64,000 bases of DNA from UJ101 sp965262705 (lineage in GTDB: Bacteria > Bacteroidota > Bacteroidia > Flavobacteriales > UJ101): assembly GCA_965262705.1 (NCBI GenBank), contig OZ253556.1, positions 2,108,001 through 2,172,000 on the forward strand. Direction: 5' to 3'. Shown one piece after another: positions 61,543 through 64,000 of the stretch (positions are counted from its first letter, which is position 1; each line of letters begins with the position of its first letter). Under the pieces are notes generated by a model. It had not been told where the DNA came from. It saw nothing but the letters and a program-made list of their open reading frames with translations, and did not search any database. The position numbers and the translations under genes are program-made.

Positions 61543-62316
61543 ATGAGCAGGATATCTATCAGTATATTATTTTTATTTTTTAGTGTTTACTCACATAGTC
61601 AGTTACATAATTATCAAGATGGAGAATTTTTAAAGTATAGAATACGTTATAGCTTCGTTAATGCCGGAATTTCGACTTTACAGGTTAAAGAAGTAAACCT
61701 ACGAGGGCGTAAACATTTTCATGTCATAGGTAAAGGATGGACCACCGGACTCATAGGTACTTTTTTTAAAGTAGAGGATCGTTATGAAAGTTATATTGAT
61801 GAGAAAACCTCGTTACCTATAAAATTTATCCGTAAGATTGATGAAGGAGGTTATACAAAAGATAAAGAATTAGCCTTTAATTTTTCTGCTAAACGTGTAC
61901 TTATAAATGATAAAAAGCATCAAAAAAAACAATATATTAACTTCAAAGATGCGAAACTGCAGGATATGATTTCATCGTTTTATTATTTGCGGGATCATGA
62001 TACAAGTCAAATGAAAGCGGGAGATGCGATTCGTATAAATTTTTTTTTAGATGGGAAAGAGCATCTAATGAGGCTAAAAATATTGGGCAGGGAGTATAAA
62101 AAAATTAAAGGGAAAGGGAAAATAGCATGTATTAAAATAAGACCGTATGTTATTTCCGGGCGTGTTTTTAAAGAAAAAGAGAGTGTAACTATATGGGTAA
62201 CGGATGACAAGAATCATATCCCGGTACAGATAAAAGCAAGCTTGGTAGTAGGGTCGCTTAAAGCGGATTTAATAGAATACAAAAACCTAAAAAATCCGTT
62301 AGTTTTTAAAAAATAA
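61543..62316 (+). CDS. DUF3108 domain protein, secreted
   Basis: A 257-residue protein with a signal peptide (ISISILFLFFSVYSHSQ). The mature part is a beta-rich DUF3108-type domain: DGEFLKYRIRYSFVNAGIST near the start, FKVEDRYESYIDEKTSLPIK in the middle and WVTDDKNHIPVQIKASLVVG near the end. Periplasmic; function not known. Its stop lies within TAAGCTAAAGGTCTC, a right-end remnant of a GAGACC element. Confidence 0.82.
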   Translation: MSRISISILFLFFSVYSHSQLHNYQDGEFLKYRIRYSFVNAGISTLQVKEVNLRGRKHFHVIGKGWTTGLIGTFFKVEDRYESYIDEKTSLPIKFIRKIDEGGYTKDKELAFNFSAKRVLINDKKHQKKQYINFKDAKLQDMISSFYYLRDHDTSQMKAGDAIRINFFLDGKEHLMRLKILGREYKKIKGKGKIACIKIRPYVISGRVFKEKESVTIWVTDDKNHIPVQIKASLVVGSLKADLIEYKNLKNPLVFKK

Positions 62317-62381
62317 GCTAAAGGTCTCATAAGGTAATTTTATTAAAGAAAAAAAATACTTAAATTGCTTTAAACAAATAA

Positions 62382-62808
62382 ATGAATATGGAATTAAAAT
62401 ATAGAAAACAAATAAAATATTTTCACCTTATTATGGCAATTGCCTTCTTTGCTATTTCAATGGCATCTATTTTAGATATTTCCCATCATTGGTGGGTTTG
62501 TGGCTATTTTCCATTAATTTTTTACTATTTTACCAATTTCTTTTATATGAATAGACATCCCTATTTAGTCATAGAAAAATGGATTAATTACTAAAAATGA
62601 ACTTTTTAATCGAAAGAGAGTAAATATAGAGAACATTAAAAAAATAAGAAAGATAGCAGGAGATTATATAATAAAAACAGAGAATGAACGCTTCATTATA
62701 GCGCTTGAAATGATGGAAAAGCAACCTAAAGAATGTCTTGAAAAATTTGTAGAAAATACTATCTTACCACAAATAGATGAAAAGAGACCTTTGCAAAAAG
62801 CACTTTAG
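62382..62808 (+). pseudogene. Membrane-anchored PH-like domain protein, frameshifted and truncated by an element
   Basis: The first frame (62382-62594) encodes two membrane helices (FHLIMAIAFFAISMASIL and WVCGYFPLIFYYFTNFFYM) followed by RHPYLVIEK. In the +1 frame the protein continues as NGLITKNELFNRKRVNIENI, then KKIRKIAGDYIIKTENERFI and LEMMEKQPKECLEKFVENTI, which looks like a bacterial PH-type (YcxB-like) domain. An extra A in the run at 62575-62579 explains the shift. The natural end would be QIDEKI. A GAGACC element inserted there and now gives QIDEKRPLQKAL. Confidence 0.65.
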
Positions 62809-63053
62809 CAAAAAAATGCGGGTATTAAACTTGCCGAAATGCAACGCGCAATAAAAATTAAATACCGAAGCAACCTTTCGGTTGTGAGGGTTTTAATTTT
62901 TAGTAGCTGAGTACTTCGACTAGGCTCAGTAACCACCTGTTGAGGCTTTGAGATGGTTACTGAGCCTAGTCGAAGTAAGGAATCGGTTTAAAGTTAAATG
63001 CTTTATCTTTTTTATATATTCTGCAACTGCAAGTCAGCGAAGCTAAAGGTCTC
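62784..63053 (+). mobile_element. GAGACC element, 270-bp copy with a perfect 24-bp palindrome, TSD GAAAA
   Basis: GAGACCTTTGCAAAAAGC at the left; AGCGAAGCTAAAGGTCTC at the right, so it has a short-subfamily right end. GAAAA is duplicated at 62779-62783 and 63054-63058. Between the core hairpin and the AAGGAATCGGTTTAAAG block it carries arms TACTTCGACTAGGCTCAGTA + ACCA (62912-62935) and the exact reverse complement (62954-62977). Confidence 0.93.
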
Positions 63054-63080
63054 GAAAAAATATAAACTGATTTTAAATTT

Positions 63081-64000
63081 ATGCTCAAAAAATATCCTGT
63101 CGCTTATGAAAACGCTTTATTAGTCGGTATTATTACAAAACAGCAAAACCAGGAAAAGTCAAACGAATATCTCGACGAATTATCTTTTCTGGCGTATACC
63201 GCGGGTGCTAAGGTTTTAAAACGTTTTCAACAAAGAACCACGCAGCCTCATCCCAAAACATTTATTGGAAGCGGGAAATTAGAAACCATACAACGTTACG
63301 TAGATGAAAATGAAGTAAGTACGATTATTTTCGATGATGAGTTATCGCCTGTGCAATTAAGAAATCTGGAAAAAATATTAGATAGAAAAATTATCGATCG
63401 AACCCGCCTTATTTTAGATATTTTTGCACAGCGTGCACAAACCTCATACGCACGAACACAAGTTGAACTTGCACAATATCAATATCTTCTACCTCGCCTG
63501 ACAAGAATGTGGACGCACCTAGAGCGGCAGCGTGGAGGAATAGGAATGCGCGGGCCGGGAGAAACCGAAATAGAAACCGACCGGCGAATGATTCGTAATC
63601 GCATTTCGTTATTAAAAAATAAAATAAAATCCATTGACAAACAAATGGCTGCACAGCGCGGCAACCGCGGCAGAGCTGTTCGAGTGGCATTGATAGGCTA
63701 TACGAATGTAGGAAAATCAACGATGATGAACCTTTTGAGTAAATCAAAAGTTTTTGTTGAAAATAAGCTATTTGCCACTTTAGATACCACGGTACGAAAA
63801 GTAATCATTGGGAATTTACCCTTTTTACTATCCGATACGGTCGGCTTTATTCGAAAACTGCCTACCCAGTTGATAGAATCTTTTAAATCAACTTTGGATG
63901 AAGTGCGCGAAGCCGATTTGTTAGTACACGTAGTTGATATATCTCATCCCGGTTTTGAACACCATGTGCAATCGGTTAATCAAATTTTAAATGAAATAGG
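63081..64000 (+). CDS. hflX: GTPase HflX, 3' end outside window
   Basis: The frame is open from ATG 63081 to the window end (306 codons, no stop). The N-terminal HflX domain has FLAYTAGAKVLKRFQQRTTQ, FIGSGKLETIQRYVDENEVS, RTRLILDIFAQRAQTSYART and GGIGMRGPGETEIETDRRMI. The G domain follows with GYTNVGKSTMMNLL (G1), FATLDTTVRKV (G2) and LSDTVGFIRKLP (G3). A ribosome-associated GTPase involved in splitting stalled or stressed ribosomes. About 90-100 residues are missing. Confidence 0.95.
   Translation, partial: MLKKYPVAYENALLVGIITKQQNQEKSNEYLDELSFLAYTAGAKVLKRFQQRTTQPHPKTFIGSGKLETIQRYVDENEVSTIIFDDELSPVQLRNLEKILDRKIIDRTRLILDIFAQRAQTSYARTQVELAQYQYLLPRLTRMWTHLERQRGGIGMRGPGETEIETDRRMIRNRISLLKNKIKSIDKQMAAQRGNRGRAVRVALIGYTNVGKSTMMNLLSKSKVFVENKLFATLDTTVRKVIIGNLPFLLSDTVGFIRKLPTQLIESFKSTLDEVREADLLVHVVDISHPGFEHHVQSVNQILNEI

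Noticed and set aside
13074..63053. CRISPR array
   Set aside because: The repeats are dispersed, long, inverted-ended and not separated by regular spacers; no cas genes.

Overview
The window is AT-rich bacterial DNA from a member of the Bacteroidota. The evidence is a set of promoters of the form TAnnTTTG, weak ribosome binding sites, a HU-like protein of the Bacteroidetes type, bacillithiol genes (bshA and a ypdA-type reductase), menaquinone (menA), an ExbB/ExbD/ExbD cluster, TonB-receptor barrel sequence and a DPE2-like MalQ with two N-terminal starch-binding domains. I cannot name the genus from sequence alone.

Positions 1-17700 are a surface-glycan locus. Genes 1-9338 form a tight, mostly overlapping operon that matches the GDP-sugar route to CMP-legionaminic acid (LegB-like, LegI, LegG, PtmE, LegF/PtmB, PtmF, PtmA). 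It carries an unusual insert of two sugar N-formyltransferases and a PIG-L deacetylase where an N-acetyltransferase might be expected. A transferase-like protein, a Wzx-type flippase, a hexapeptide acetyltransferase and three GT4-type glycosyltransferases follow. Several of these are broken by single-base indels, and the region holds duplicated gene tails and mobile repeats around a HU-like gene.

Positions 17700-64000 are mostly housekeeping genes in short transcription units: D-cysteine desulfhydrase/ACC deaminase-like, menA, rseP, CoA-type Nudix and TRIC channel, bshA, holB (delta prime), malQ, miaB, aqpZ, miaA, serS, phoD-like, 2-oxoacid dehydrogenase E2, lnt, a DpnA-like DNA methyltransferase, DUF389, S9 peptidase, bioA, K+ channel, rpe, OmpA lipoprotein, acyl-CoA dehydrogenase, asparaginase, exbB/exbD, ypdA, trpE, trpG, DUF3108 and hflX (cut by the window end). 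There are three tRNA genes (Phe-GAA, Arg-TCG, Ser-GGA).

The most striking feature is a non-autonomous repeat family, called the GAGACC element here. Its ends are GAGACCGTTGCA and TGCAACGGTCTC, full copies are about 165-270 bp, and there are many shorter or decayed copies (roughly 30 in 64 kb). Eight copies have exact 5-bp target duplications, one of them inside a dead IS1-family transposase gene. Elements sit in almost every intergenic gap. They often touch or create stop codons of the upstream gene, supply a start codon to a truncated TonB receptor, lie in the bioA leader, and leave hairpins between convergent genes. No transposase that could move them is visible in this window.
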